NCBI GenBank assembly: GCA_000383715.1
Contig: KB911950.1
Span: 62,001 to 126,000 of the forward strand
Length of the DNA stretch: 64,000 bases
Reading direction: 5' to 3'
From: Verrucomicrobia bacterium SCGC AAA164-E04
Lineage (GTDB): Bacteria; Verrucomicrobiota; Verrucomicrobiia; Limisphaerales; AAA164-E04
Made by a program: the position numbers and the translations under genes. Below are positions 50,104-60,917 of this stretch, in pieces. Numbering within the stretch: position 1 is the first letter of the stretch; each line of letters opens with the position of its first letter. The notes beneath the pieces are model-generated. The model saw only the letters and a list, made by a program, of their open reading frames with translations, searched no databases and had not been told where the DNA came from.

Positions 50104-52218
50104 TTAAGCGTAACCCAGCATGCCACCTATTTGATAAACGAGCAAGGCTCCCACACATGCGGTAATTGTCATGTAGGCAATCTGGAACAACGGCCACTTC
50201 CAGCCATTGGTTTCTCGTTTGACCACGGCCACTGTACTCAGGCATTGCATGGCAAAAACGTAAAACACCATAAGACTCAAACAGACCCTTGCTGTGTAAA
50301 CGGGAGTACCATCCGCTTTTCTTTCTGAACGCAATCGGTCCCTGAGAGGTTCAATTCCTTCACTCTCCTCCACCGAATAGATGATGGACATGGTACTCAC
50401 AAATACCTCACGTGCCGCAAATGAAGCAATCAAACCAATGCCTATTTTCCAATCATACCCCATGGGCTGAATGACAGGTTCTATCATTTTTCCTACTTTG
50501 CCCGCCAAGCTGTATTCCATGGCCACAGATGGATCTGGATTATCAGACTTAGGGTAAGTTACAGCGAACCAAAGAAGTATGGAAATGCCAAGGATTACCG
50601 TTCCCGCCCTTCGAACGAAGATGCGCGTGCGTTCCCACACATGCCATAAAACAGCAGTGAAAGCTGGTTTTTTGTAAGCGGGCAGTTCAAGGATCATTGG
50701 GGCACCATCACCTTTAAGGAGTCGTTTATGGAAAATCCATGCAAAGAAAAAGGCACCACCGATGCCTAATCCGTACATCAGTAGCAGAAAGAAAACTTTG
50801 GTCAGAAGGGGTATCTCGTCTGATGGAACAAGGACAGCGATCATCAACAAATAAACAGGTAAGCGCGCTGAACAACCTGCCAAAGGTGAGACAAGGATGG
50901 TGATAAGTCGATCTTTCGGGTTGTCAATGGTACGAGTTGCCATCACTCCAGGAACAGCACAGGCATGCGAGCTTAACAAGGGGAGGAAGGATTTTCCGTT
51001 CAATCCTACTCTGCTCATCAATCGGTCCATCATGAACGCGATTCTAGCCATGTAACCTGTGTCTTCCATCATCCCAATAAAGAAGAACAGGATCAGGATC
51101 TGAGGCAGAAATATGACAACTCCGCCAACTCCGGCGATCACACCATCTACGATCAAGTCGCGCAAATCACCTTCATTCATTTGCCCGGTGACCCATTCTC
51201 CAGCCCAGGCGAAAAGCGATTCAATCCATCCCATGGGACCATCTGCGACCTTGAATATCAGTCCAAATAGCAGGCCAAGGATGAGTAAGAGAGCTGCCCA
51301 GCCCCAGACGGGGTGGAGAAAAACGGCATCCAGCTTGTCCGTGAATGTACTCTCTATTTCATCGGGTCGGCGAATCGCTTTCTGTGTGATGTCATGGATG
51401 GCGTCATAGCGTGCAGCCACCAATTTATCCTCCCAGCCAGGGAATTGGTTTGCCAGTTTGTTCTGACAATCGTGAATGGCATCCATTTGCTTGTTTTTGA
51501 TGCCGTAATGTGTCGGATCATGATCCGACAAAAGATAGAGAGGTTCCAGGAGTGACCCTTCGTTCGCCAAAACGCCGGATGTCTTCAATTCATTCCAGGA
51601 AGATTTAAGTCCTGATTTGATTTCCTCCGGAAAAGGAACCCGAAATTCGGATGCCGGCACCTCTGCCTGAGCCATGCTTTGCTTGAGTTCTGTGATGCCC
51701 TTGCGTTTGCTTGCCTCCATTGGAATCACAGGGATGCCACCGAAGGATTCCGACAAGGCTTGAAAGTCGATCACCAAGTCCCGATCGTGGGCTACATCCA
51801 TCATGTTCAGGGCAAGGATGCACGGGATACCTAACTCCAGAATCTGTGTCGCGAGATACAGATGCCGTTCGAGATTGCTTGCATCCAGAACGATGATCAC
51901 ACGCTCAAGTTTTGGGGTGTCCTTTCGACGGCCCAGAAGAACGTCTCTCAGGACAGCCTCATCGGGGGATCGTGCATTCAGGCTGTAGGCCCCGGGTAGA
52001 TCAATAATCCTGACTTTTTCCCCATGTGTCAGAAAGCATTCGCCCTCCTTGCGTTCAACAGTCACACCCGGATAATTGCCGACCTTTTGTTTGAGGCCCG
52101 TGAGGGCGTTGAAGAGAGTGGTCTTTCCGCAATTGGGGTTTCCAACCAGTGCGAATATCATTCCTTCACTGGATTTGGAAGAGGGCGTATTTGAATCCTC
52201 AGAGCTCTTATCAGGCAT
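50104..52218 (-). CDS. feoB: ferrous iron transporter B
   Basis: A 704-residue Fe(II) importer of the cytoplasmic membrane with an N-terminal GTPase domain and two Gate-type pore repeats. GTPase motifs: G1 GNPNCGKT (residues 26-33), G3 DLPGAYSL, G4 NMMD. The Gate repeats have LSSHACAVPGVMATRTI and VSPLAGCSARLPVYLLMI. The leader includes a short Ser-rich N-terminus. It lies nine bases after feoA2 and 12 bases before the Cys-rich peptide gene. Confidence 0.97.
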   Translation of the reverse strand: MPDKSSEDSNTPSSKSSEGMIFALVGNPNCGKTTLFNALTGLKQKVGNYPGVTVERKEGECFLTHGEKVRIIDLPGAYSLNARSPDEAVLRDVLLGRRKDTPKLERVIIVLDASNLERHLYLATQILELGIPCILALNMMDVAHDRDLVIDFQALSESFGGIPVIPMEASKRKGITELKQSMAQAEVPASEFRVPFPEEIKSGLKSSWNELKTSGVLANEGSLLEPLYLLSDHDPTHYGIKNKQMDAIHDCQNKLANQFPGWEDKLVAARYDAIHDITQKAIRRPDEIESTFTDKLDAVFLHPVWGWAALLLILGLLFGLIFKVADGPMGWIESLFAWAGEWVTGQMNEGDLRDLIVDGVIAGVGGVVIFLPQILILFFFIGMMEDTGYMARIAFMMDRLMSRVGLNGKSFLPLLSSHACAVPGVMATRTIDNPKDRLITILVSPLAGCSARLPVYLLMIAVLVPSDEIPLLTKVFFLLLMYGLGIGGAFFFAWIFHKRLLKGDGAPMILELPAYKKPAFTAVLWHVWERTRIFVRRAGTVILGISILLWFAVTYPKSDNPDPSVAMEYSLAGKVGKMIEPVIQPMGYDWKIGIGLIASFAAREVFVSTMSIIYSVEESEGIEPLRDRLRSERKADGTPVYTARVCLSLMVFYVFAMQCLSTVAVVKRETNGWKWPLFQIAYMTITACVGALLVYQIGGMLGYA

Positions 52219-52227
52219 GAATATCGA

Positions 52228-52464
52228 TCAGGACAAATTGATTTTGATGAGGTCTGCTTCTTTTTTCCGGATTGAAATCAGGGACCCGCGCACAGAGATT
52301 TCAATCGGATCTCCCAAAGGCGCTCGTCGTATCAACTGGATACGTGTATTGGGTAACAAACCAAGTTCACGCAATCGCGTCATGGATGCGTCACCACTGG
52401 GGATGGATCCAATGACAGCAAAAGCGCCCTGTTCTAAATCGCTCAAGCAGGATGAAGACGACAT
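52228..52464 (-). CDS. FeoA-like SH3 domain protein (second copy)
   Basis: A 78-residue cytoplasmic protein from the ATG at 52464, with the FeoA pattern GDASMTRLRELGLLPNTRIQL, then LGDPIEISVRGSLISIRKKEADLI. The start overlaps the stop of the upstream FeoA by one base (TGATG). An earlier frame start at 52542 would overlap the upstream gene almost fully and is not used. It is presumed to regulate FeoB GTPase or pore activity. Confidence 0.9.
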   Translation of the reverse strand: MSSSSCLSDLEQGAFAVIGSIPSGDASMTRLRELGLLPNTRIQLIRRAPLGDPIEISVRGSLISIRKKEADLIKINLS

Positions 52465-52724
52465 CAGGAGGCAGTGGGTTCTACTAGGATTGAATCGGCG
52501 ATTTGTCGACTCAGGCAAACTTTGGAGCCGCATACCAGGCAAAGCATTGCGCTGCTGTTATTGAGGATACGCACCTCAGAATCTTCGCAAAACCCCATTT
52601 CACGCAAACGATTGCAAACAGACTCATGACCTTCGAGTTTCTGAACGCGAACCTTCTGCCCTTTGCCCATCTGTGGTAAGGGTAACCAGGATTCCGAACG
52701 GTTGCTATCTACTGCTGATTCCAT
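52464..52724 (-). CDS. FeoA-like SH3 domain protein (first copy)
   Basis: An 86-residue FeoA homologue: GQKVRVQKLEGHESVCNRLREMGFCEDSEVRIL followed by CGSKVCLSRQIADSILVEP; written in pieces, the family core 'v..l.g......rl.emG...g..v.vl' is clear. Three cysteines in the second half (LCLVCGSKVCLS) are an unusual addition. First gene of the feo operon; its ATG is 23 bases from the nearest edge of the operator-like palindrome. Confidence 0.9.
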   Translation of the reverse strand: MESAVDSNRSESWLPLPQMGKGQKVRVQKLEGHESVCNRLREMGFCEDSEVRILNNSSAMLCLVCGSKVCLSRQIADSILVEPTAS

Positions 52725-52741
52725 GATCGTAACTTGAATGC

Positions 52742-52770
52742 AATCTATTGAGAATGTGTCTCAATTGCAA
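52742..52770 (-). promoter_or_regulatory. feo promoter with an operator-like palindrome in its spacer
   Basis: On the minus strand, TTGCAA (-35, 52770-52765) and TAGATT (-10, 52747-52742) are exactly 17 bases apart. The spacer is filled by the palindrome ATTGAGAATGTGTCTCAAT (written on the + strand, 52747-52765), with perfect seven-base arms. This is a repressor geometry, and the position before feoA suggests an iron-responsive Fur-family regulator; TGAGAAT-n-TGTCTCA resembles the 7-1-7 Fur box at ten of its arm positions only. The inferred transcript start is about 10 bases before the feoA ATG. Confidence 0.55.
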
Positions 52771-53123
52771 TTAAAAAAATGGGTTTTGAATGCACAATCG
52801 TAATTTGTGAGAATGAGAGTGTCATAGCTCAAATTCCAGCTGAGCTATCTTTGTTCTTTCCTAGCATCATAGATCGGGGAATTTTTCAGCCAGCTCGAGT
52901 ATTTGCAGAGCTAATCGTCAACTGACGGCTTGTAAAGCCCCGAAGAAACGTGATGGGGTGACTTTGCTGGAACGATATCCCTCCTCTCTGACAAAGATCA
53001 ACAGTCAAAATTGAATACCAACAAAGTTGGTGTGCAGAATTACTTTTTAAATAAAATAACTTTGGATTAAAAAGTAAAAAGAGTGGACACACCCTTTTGG
53101 TTTGGGGTTTCATTCAACCATTC
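52771..53123. other. divergent intergenic region between feo and the radical SAM gene
   Basis: About 350 bases with no gene. Two inverted repeats are visible: ATAGCTCA/TGAGCTAT at 52824-52848 (eight-base arms, nine-base loop) and TACTTTTTAA/TTAAAAAGTA at 53041-53076 (ten-base arms). The second lies within the A/T-rich zone just before the radical SAM start and could overlap its promoter. No riboswitch was recognised. Confidence 0.5.
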
Positions 53124-54578
53124 ATGAAATTTAAGTTTATCCTGCCATCGCTACTTGAAGCTGAGAGTCCTCTGTGGCGACCAATAAAGTATTCGTTGTT
53201 TCCTCCGTTAGGGTTGGCGACCTTGGCCGCTTACCTTCCTGATGGGGATGAAGCTGTCATTGTGGACCAGCACGTTCAAAAGCTTGATCTTGATGATGAT
53301 CCCGACGTGGTCGCTATTCAGGTATACATTACCAATGCCAAACGAGCTTATGCGATTGCGGATCAGTACAGGCAGCGAGGCGTCAAAGTATTGCTCGGCG
53401 GCCTCCATGTAACCGCCTTACCCGAGGAAGCTGCAAAACATGCCGATGTGATTTTCACTGGTCCCGCGGAAGAATCCTTTCCAAGATTTTTGGAAGATCT
53501 GCGTCAGGGGCGTATGCAGCGTGTCTACGCATCCCAGACGCGGTCCATTCAAAAAATCCCACCTATCCGCCGAGAACTCATCCAGAGACGGCTTTATCTG
53601 GTTCCCAATTCAATTGTCGTCTCACGTGGATGCCCTCACCATTGTGAATTCTGTTACAAGGATGCTTTTTTCAAAAACGGTCGATCATTTTATACCCAGT
53701 AGGTGGATGACGCACTTGCCGAGATCGATCGATTACCCGGTCGACATCTTTATTTTCTGGATGATCACCTGCTCGGGCACAAACGTTTTGCAAGTGATTT
53801 ATTCAATGGGATGAAAGCCATGGGACGCGTCTTTCAGGGGGCAGCAACGGTGGATTCAATATTGGATGGGGATCTGATTGAAAAGGCAGCAGATGCCGGG
53901 TTGCGAAGTATTTTTGTTGGATTTGAAAGTCTTGATACAGCCAACCTGAAACAGAGCAACAAAAACCAAAACCTTGGCAGGGACTACAATAGGGTGATTG
54001 AAAGGCTTCATGATTTGGGCATCATGATCAACGGTAGCTTCGTTTTTGGTTTGGACGGTGATGATGCCTCCGTCTTCTCGCGAACCGTTGACTGGGCAGT
54101 AGAGCAGGGGATTACGACTTCCACGTATCATATTGCTACCCCTTATCCCGGGACTTTGTTTTACGAAAAAATGAAAAAGGGGGGCAGATTGCTGACGGAT
54201 GACTGGGATCGATACGATACGCGCCAAGTGGTTTTTGAGCCTCAATGCATGTCCATAGATGAATTGAAAAATGGATACGATCAAGCCTACCGCGACTTTT
54301 ATTCCTGGAGGAATGTTTTTCATGGCAGCTTGGCTCATGGGACGCGCAAACATCAGTTGAAACATTTTTTTTACACGAGCGGGTGGAAAAAGTTTGAGCC
54401 ACTGTGGAATTTGGCCATTCAGATGCGCCAACTCAATGGGATGACGCATTTACTTGAAAGCGTATTGTCGAAAGTGACTGGTAATTTCAAAAATGCTGCG
54501 GCATTTAACACTCATACTGAAGGCACTCCTGAGATGTCACCTGATCAACTATCCGATATTAATTCTCAGATAACATGA
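53124..54578 (+). pseudogene. B12-binding-fold radical SAM protein, interrupted by an in-frame amber codon
   Basis: 485 codons in one frame from the ATG at 53124, with TAG as codon 193 (53700-53702) and an uninterrupted continuation at once after it. Residues about 1-130 form a cobalamin-binding-like Rossmann domain (PPLGLATLAAYLP, ADVIFTGPAEESFPRFLEDL), without the DxHxxG motif. The radical SAM cluster Cys170, Cys174, Cys177 (RGCPHHCEFCYK) precedes the TAG; the rest of the TIM-barrel (HLYFLDDHLLG, GLRSIFVGFESLD) follows it. This architecture is that of the BchE/hopanoid-type radical SAM family. The codon is one base from Gln (CAG) or Tyr, so a nonsense mutation, a sequencing error or suppression are all possible. 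With the TAG respected, neither half would be an active enzyme. Confidence 0.85.
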
Positions 54579-54885
54579 CATTTGCTTTCGCTTTCTAACA
54601 AGTTGATGTGCAAAGTGCTCTGCGGAAATTAGCGTATTGGTAAATTGAGATCAACCAACCCGCCAGGCAACTTTTGCTCCAGAGACTGTTATGCAAATCA
54701 TTTTGGACCGAGTCCCGAATCTGGAAAAAATTGGATTCCACCTCAACCCTAGGTTAGCGAAGGCTGCATTCAAGTTACGTTGCGCATGGGTAGCAGCAAG
54801 TTTCTGAAAGGTCGACATCGCATACGGATGTCAGCCGTGTTATCATCTGCCCTTGACCGGTCTTCCTGCACAAACTAGATTCCAT
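54579..54885. other. intergenic stretch before the thiC riboswitch
   Basis: About 300 bases with no reading frame of note, no hairpin with a T-tract and no RNA that I recognise. A promoter for the riboswitch transcript must lie here, but I cannot assign one with confidence. Confidence 0.5.
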
Positions 54886-56985
<2,100 letters not shown>

Positions 56986-57027
56986 TATTATTGACAATCA
57001 ATTGAGAGGTATTCATTGATGATTCAG

Positions 57028-57066
57028 AAAAGATCCCGCATTTGTGAAAAATGCGGGATCTTTTCA
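57028..57066 (+). terminator. rho-independent terminator after thiC
   Basis: AAAAGATCCCGCATTT (57028-57043) and AAATGCGGGATCTTTT (57049-57064) form a perfect 16-pair stem with a five-base loop, ending in a T-tract. The A-tract on the left side makes it work in both directions. Confidence 0.95.
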
Positions 57067-57270
57067 TTTTTCATGTTGATTTCTACAGAATTAAAGGGAT
57101 TTGATAGGAATATCCTCTGCAATGCAATGGCTTGGAATGGAGTGTTGCTGCGCCTGATTCTTGTGCTCTGAAGAGGAATATGCCTTTTCATGGAAACGGA
57201 AAAAAGCTGGTTTGATTTGTGACTGGAAATTTTGTGCATGCGATGTAAAATTCAAATATTCCTCATAAAG

Positions 57271-59295
57271 ATGACTTGCCACATGACATCGCACAAGGGA
57301 TCCATTCGCACATCGCGTATTTTTGTTTTTGCAGTCTTAGTCTTGCTGCAGCTCACCTTGTCTCTGGTCTCGGGGCAGACCGATGAGGCCATGCCTTGGT
57401 CCTTTCGCTCCATGGAAAGGCTTGGCTCTGGTTCGGTCGATGCATTTATCGAAGCTCAATTAACAAAGCAAAACCTAAAGCCTAACGCAAAGGCAGATCG
57501 CTATACTCTGATAAGGCGAGCTACCTTCGATTTGACTGGTTTACCTCCCTTGCCCAATGAAATTCTGTCATTTGTAAATGATCCTTTGCCTGATGCCTAT
57601 GACCGACTGATTGATCGTCTGCTTGCGTCACCAAGATACGGGGAGCGTTGGGGAAGATATTGGCTGGATCTGGCAAGGTATGCGGACACCAACGGTGCTG
57701 ATGAAAATATGGTCTATCCCAATGCATGGCGTTACCGGGACTATGTGATCCGGTCCTTTAATCAGGACAAGCCTTACGATCAATTTATTCTCGAACAATT
57801 AGCTGGGGACTTGCTGCCTGAGGCCTCCGATTACCAGCAGGATGCCGATCATATCATTGCGACGGGATTTCTGGTGATGGGGCCCAAGATGTTGGCCGAG
57901 CAGGATAAAGAGAAGCTATTGATGGATGTGGTCGATGAGCAAATTGACGTTGTTTCCCGCACTTTCATGGGCATGAGCGTGGCTTGTGCACGATGTCATG
58001 ACCATAAATTTGATCCTATTGAACAGGCTGACTACTACGCGCTTGCGGGTGTGTTCAGAAGCACTGCAACCATGGCGAATACCGATCATGTTTCACGTTG
58101 GGTGGAAAGGGTGCTGCCTCATCCGGATAACTCCGGAAGGAGAGCACGATTCGATGCTAAGAAAGAAGCCCTGGAGTCTGCAATTCTCGCACTGAAAAGT
58201 GCTGCAGTATCCGAGCAAGCAAAGAAAGATCTCAAGCAATTGCAGACCGAGTTGAATGCTTTGAGTGAAACCGGGGCGGGTTTACCTCAGGCAATGGCGG
58301 TTCAGGATGGTGAAATCCAAGACCTGCCGTTACATTTTCGAGGTAACCACCTTACCCCTTCGAAAGAGCGGGTGCGCCGTGACACATTCGGTGTGCTCGA
58401 TCCTGTCGTTCCAATGCCGCAGATGGAAAAACATAGATCCGGTCGACTTGTTTTGGCCGAATGGTTGTGTCACCCTGATCATCCACTGACAGCTCGTGTG
58501 ATGGTGAACCGGATATGGAAGGGGCATTTTGGAAGCGGTCTGGTCAGTACACCCTCCACCTTCGGAAGACGAGGCGCCCTGCCAACGCATTCTCAATTGC
58601 TTGATTGGCTGGCCCGTACCTTCATCGACGAGGGCTGGTCGATCAAGGCGATGCATCGGTTGATCATGAAATCTACTGCCTATCAAAGAGATTCCTTCGC
58701 CCATTCTCATCAGTCAGATCTGGATCCAGAGAATCGCTACCTATGGAGGCAGAATCGAAGACGACTTGAGGTGGAGCCGATGCGAGATGCCCTGTTGCAA
58801 GCAGGGCGTATGCTGGATCTGAGAAACGGGGATGCTTTGACCGAGGCGATCAAAGGTAATAAGTCCTATTACAGTGGAAAGGATGAGATTTTTAATTCTC
58901 CTGTGCGTTCAGTTTATTTGCCAGTGTTGAGAAGCCGGGTGTTTGACATGTTTGCGATCTTTGATTTCCCGGATGCGTCAGCTCATTTGGAGAAACGTTC
59001 TGAGACAGTGATGCCTCAACAGGCACTTTTTTACATGAACAATGAGCTGATCGATCAAGTAGCTCGATCAATGGTTCAGGCGACTGAAGGGGAGTCTTCG
59101 ACCAGTCTCAATGAAAAACTGAAGCATTGGTATCTGACTCTTTTTGCGCGCTACCCTTCAGTCGAAGAACGCGCGCTGGCACTCGATTATGTGCAAAAAG
59201 ATGGCCATTCTATGCGCAATGGGTTGGAACAAGACCGCTTGCGGCGGTGGATTCGCATTTTACTTGCCTCCAATGAATTTACTTATCTGGATTGA
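57271..59295 (+). CDS. DUF1549/DUF1553 domain protein (no cytochrome domain)
   Basis: A 674-residue exported protein from the ATG at 57271; ATGs at 57238 or 57283 are also possible. The signal helix is IFVFAVLVLLQLTLSLVSG. DUF1549 lies at about residues 50-250: FIEAQLTKQNLKPN, RRATFDLTGLPP, SPRYGERWGRYWLDLARYAD, and the conserved CARCHDHKFDPI. DUF1553 is at about 370-640: MVNRIWKGHFGSGLV and FGRRGALPTHSQLLDWLA. Many family members carry an N-terminal cytochrome c-like PSD1 domain; this one does not. The DUF1501 gene follows by 12 bases. The role of these pairs, abundant in Planctomycetota and Verrucomicrobiota, is not established. Confidence 0.93.
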   Translation: MTCHMTSHKGSIRTSRIFVFAVLVLLQLTLSLVSGQTDEAMPWSFRSMERLGSGSVDAFIEAQLTKQNLKPNAKADRYTLIRRATFDLTGLPPLPNEILSFVNDPLPDAYDRLIDRLLASPRYGERWGRYWLDLARYADTNGADENMVYPNAWRYRDYVIRSFNQDKPYDQFILEQLAGDLLPEASDYQQDADHIIATGFLVMGPKMLAEQDKEKLLMDVVDEQIDVVSRTFMGMSVACARCHDHKFDPIEQADYYALAGVFRSTATMANTDHVSRWVERVLPHPDNSGRRARFDAKKEALESAILALKSAAVSEQAKKDLKQLQTELNALSETGAGLPQAMAVQDGEIQDLPLHFRGNHLTPSKERVRRDTFGVLDPVVPMPQMEKHRSGRLVLAEWLCHPDHPLTARVMVNRIWKGHFGSGLVSTPSTFGRRGALPTHSQLLDWLARTFIDEGWSIKAMHRLIMKSTAYQRDSFAHSHQSDLDPENRYLWRQNRRRLEVEPMRDALLQAGRMLDLRNGDALTEAIKGNKSYYSGKDEIFNSPVRSVYLPVLRSRVFDMFAIFDFPDASAHLEKRSETVMPQQALFYMNNELIDQVARSMVQATEGESSTSLNEKLKHWYLTLFARYPSVEERALALDYVQKDGHSMRNGLEQDRLRRWIRILLASNEFTYLD

Positions 59296-59307
59296 TAATC
59301 TTCCCCA

Positions 59308-60732
59308 ATGATATCGAAACTTTGCCAACGCCGAATGCCATTGCCACTGAGTCGCCGTCAGATGCTGATGGGAGCTGCGACTGGATTTGGAAGCTTGGCC
59401 TTGAGGTCTATCATGGCGGAGGAAGCCATGGCCAATACCCATGATTCACAAAACGGATTGCCACATTTTGTCTCCAGAGCCAAAAGGGTGATTTTTTTAT
59501 TCATGCACGGGGGGCCTTCGCACATTGATACTTTTGATCATAAGCCACTGCTGAAGCGAGATCATGGTAAACCCTTGCCATTTGCAAAACCCAGAGTGCA
59601 GTTTGCGAAGACAGGGAACCTTTTGGCCAGTCCCTGGGAATTCAAGCAGCATGGACAAAGCGGTCACTGGGTAAGTGAACTTTTTCCTGAAGTAGCAAAA
59701 CAGTCCGATAAGTTGTGTTTGCTTAAGTCCATTCACGGTTCTAATGAAGCGCATGGGGGAGCATTGCTTAAAATGCATACAGGATCGGATACCTTTGTCC
59801 GGCCGAGCATGGGGGCTTGGATCAGTTATGGCTTAGGAACGGAAAATAAGAATTTGCCTGCATTTATCACCTTGCAACCAACACTTGGTCACGGAGGTGT
59901 GCAAAATTTCGGTACGGCTTTTTTACCGTCAAAACACCAGGGAGTCCGGATGGGGCATCGTGACGCATCAATATCGGATGTTGGGATTCCAGATTTGATT
60001 TCATCCTTTTCGGATACAGTAGAGCAAGAGCGCGATCTTTTCTACCTTCGGAAAATCAATCAGTTAAGACTCGATCAGACAGGTTCTGATGCAGATCTGG
60101 AGGCAAGAATCGAATCATTTGAATTGGCTTTTCGAATGCAGATGGAAGCTCCCCCACTTTTTGATGTGGCCAAAGAAACTCAAGCTACCAAATCACTTTA
60201 CGGGATTGATGATGAACGGACTGCTTCCTTTGGGCGGCAATGCCTTCTGGCGGCACGCATGTCGGAAGCCGGAGTAAGGTTTGTTCAGTGTACTCACGGC
60301 TATTGGGATCAGCACAGTAACCTGGCCAAGCAGCATTCGAAGCTGGCTCACGAGGTCGATCTCCCGATCGCTGGACTGCTGCAGGATCTACAGGGTCGAG
60401 GTTTGCTGGATGAAACACTTGTAATATGGGGGGGGGAATTTGGGCGGACACCTACTGCTCAAGGGAAAGATGGTAGAGATCATAATCCTCATGCATTTAC
60501 TTGGTGGATGGCTGGAGGAGGTGTGCGCCCTGGCTTCAGCTATGGTGTGACGGATGATTATGGATATTATACGACCCGTCAAAAGGTTCATGTTCATGAT
60601 TTACATGCAACCATTTTACATCTGCTGGGAGTTGATCATGAAAGGCTGACTTACCGATATGGTGGGCGTGATTTCCGGCTTACTGACGTAGCTGGTGACG
60701 TGGTAAGTCCTGTTGTCTCTCTCCAAGCTTAA
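59308..60732 (+). CDS. DUF1501 protein, Tat-exported
   Basis: A 474-residue protein with a twin-arginine signal (LSRRQMLMGAATGFGSLAL). The core is an alkaline phosphatase-superfamily fold as in sulfatases: IFLFMHGGPSHIDTFDHKP near residue 65, later EAGVRFVQ-like SEAGVRFVQCTHGYWDQH, and LVIWGGEFGRTPTAQGKDGRDHNP. It is the standard partner of the DUF1553 gene just upstream and probably its operon mate. Enzyme activity has not been shown for the family. Confidence 0.94.
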   Translation: MISKLCQRRMPLPLSRRQMLMGAATGFGSLALRSIMAEEAMANTHDSQNGLPHFVSRAKRVIFLFMHGGPSHIDTFDHKPLLKRDHGKPLPFAKPRVQFAKTGNLLASPWEFKQHGQSGHWVSELFPEVAKQSDKLCLLKSIHGSNEAHGGALLKMHTGSDTFVRPSMGAWISYGLGTENKNLPAFITLQPTLGHGGVQNFGTAFLPSKHQGVRMGHRDASISDVGIPDLISSFSDTVEQERDLFYLRKINQLRLDQTGSDADLEARIESFELAFRMQMEAPPLFDVAKETQATKSLYGIDDERTASFGRQCLLAARMSEAGVRFVQCTHGYWDQHSNLAKQHSKLAHEVDLPIAGLLQDLQGRGLLDETLVIWGGEFGRTPTAQGKDGRDHNPHAFTWWMAGGGVRPGFSYGVTDDYGYYTTRQKVHVHDLHATILHLLGVDHERLTYRYGGRDFRLTDVAGDVVSPVVSLQA

Positions 60733-60917
60733 TCGACAGCTCGTTTCTGATCTTTTTCAAACAAAGGCAATTCCTTACCCACTCAAAACGACTTGCTGTA
60801 GTATCTAGAGGAACCTCTCAGATAAAAAATGCTGCAATCTACGCTGAAGAATAGCTTAAATAGATGCTTCGACCATACTGAATCGGATTTTTTAATCTCA
60901 GTAAAAGTCCTTTATTC

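Noticed and set aside
52886..53113. Minus-strand 75-codon frame upstream of the radical SAM gene
   Set aside because: Composition is not protein-like, it lies in the promoter region of a divergent pair and has no recognisable domain.
53700..53702. Pyrrolysine or other recoding of the TAG
   Set aside because: No pyl gene or suppressor tRNA is in the window and the family has no known pyrrolysine; kept only as a possibility to test, with nonsense mutation or sequencing error as default.
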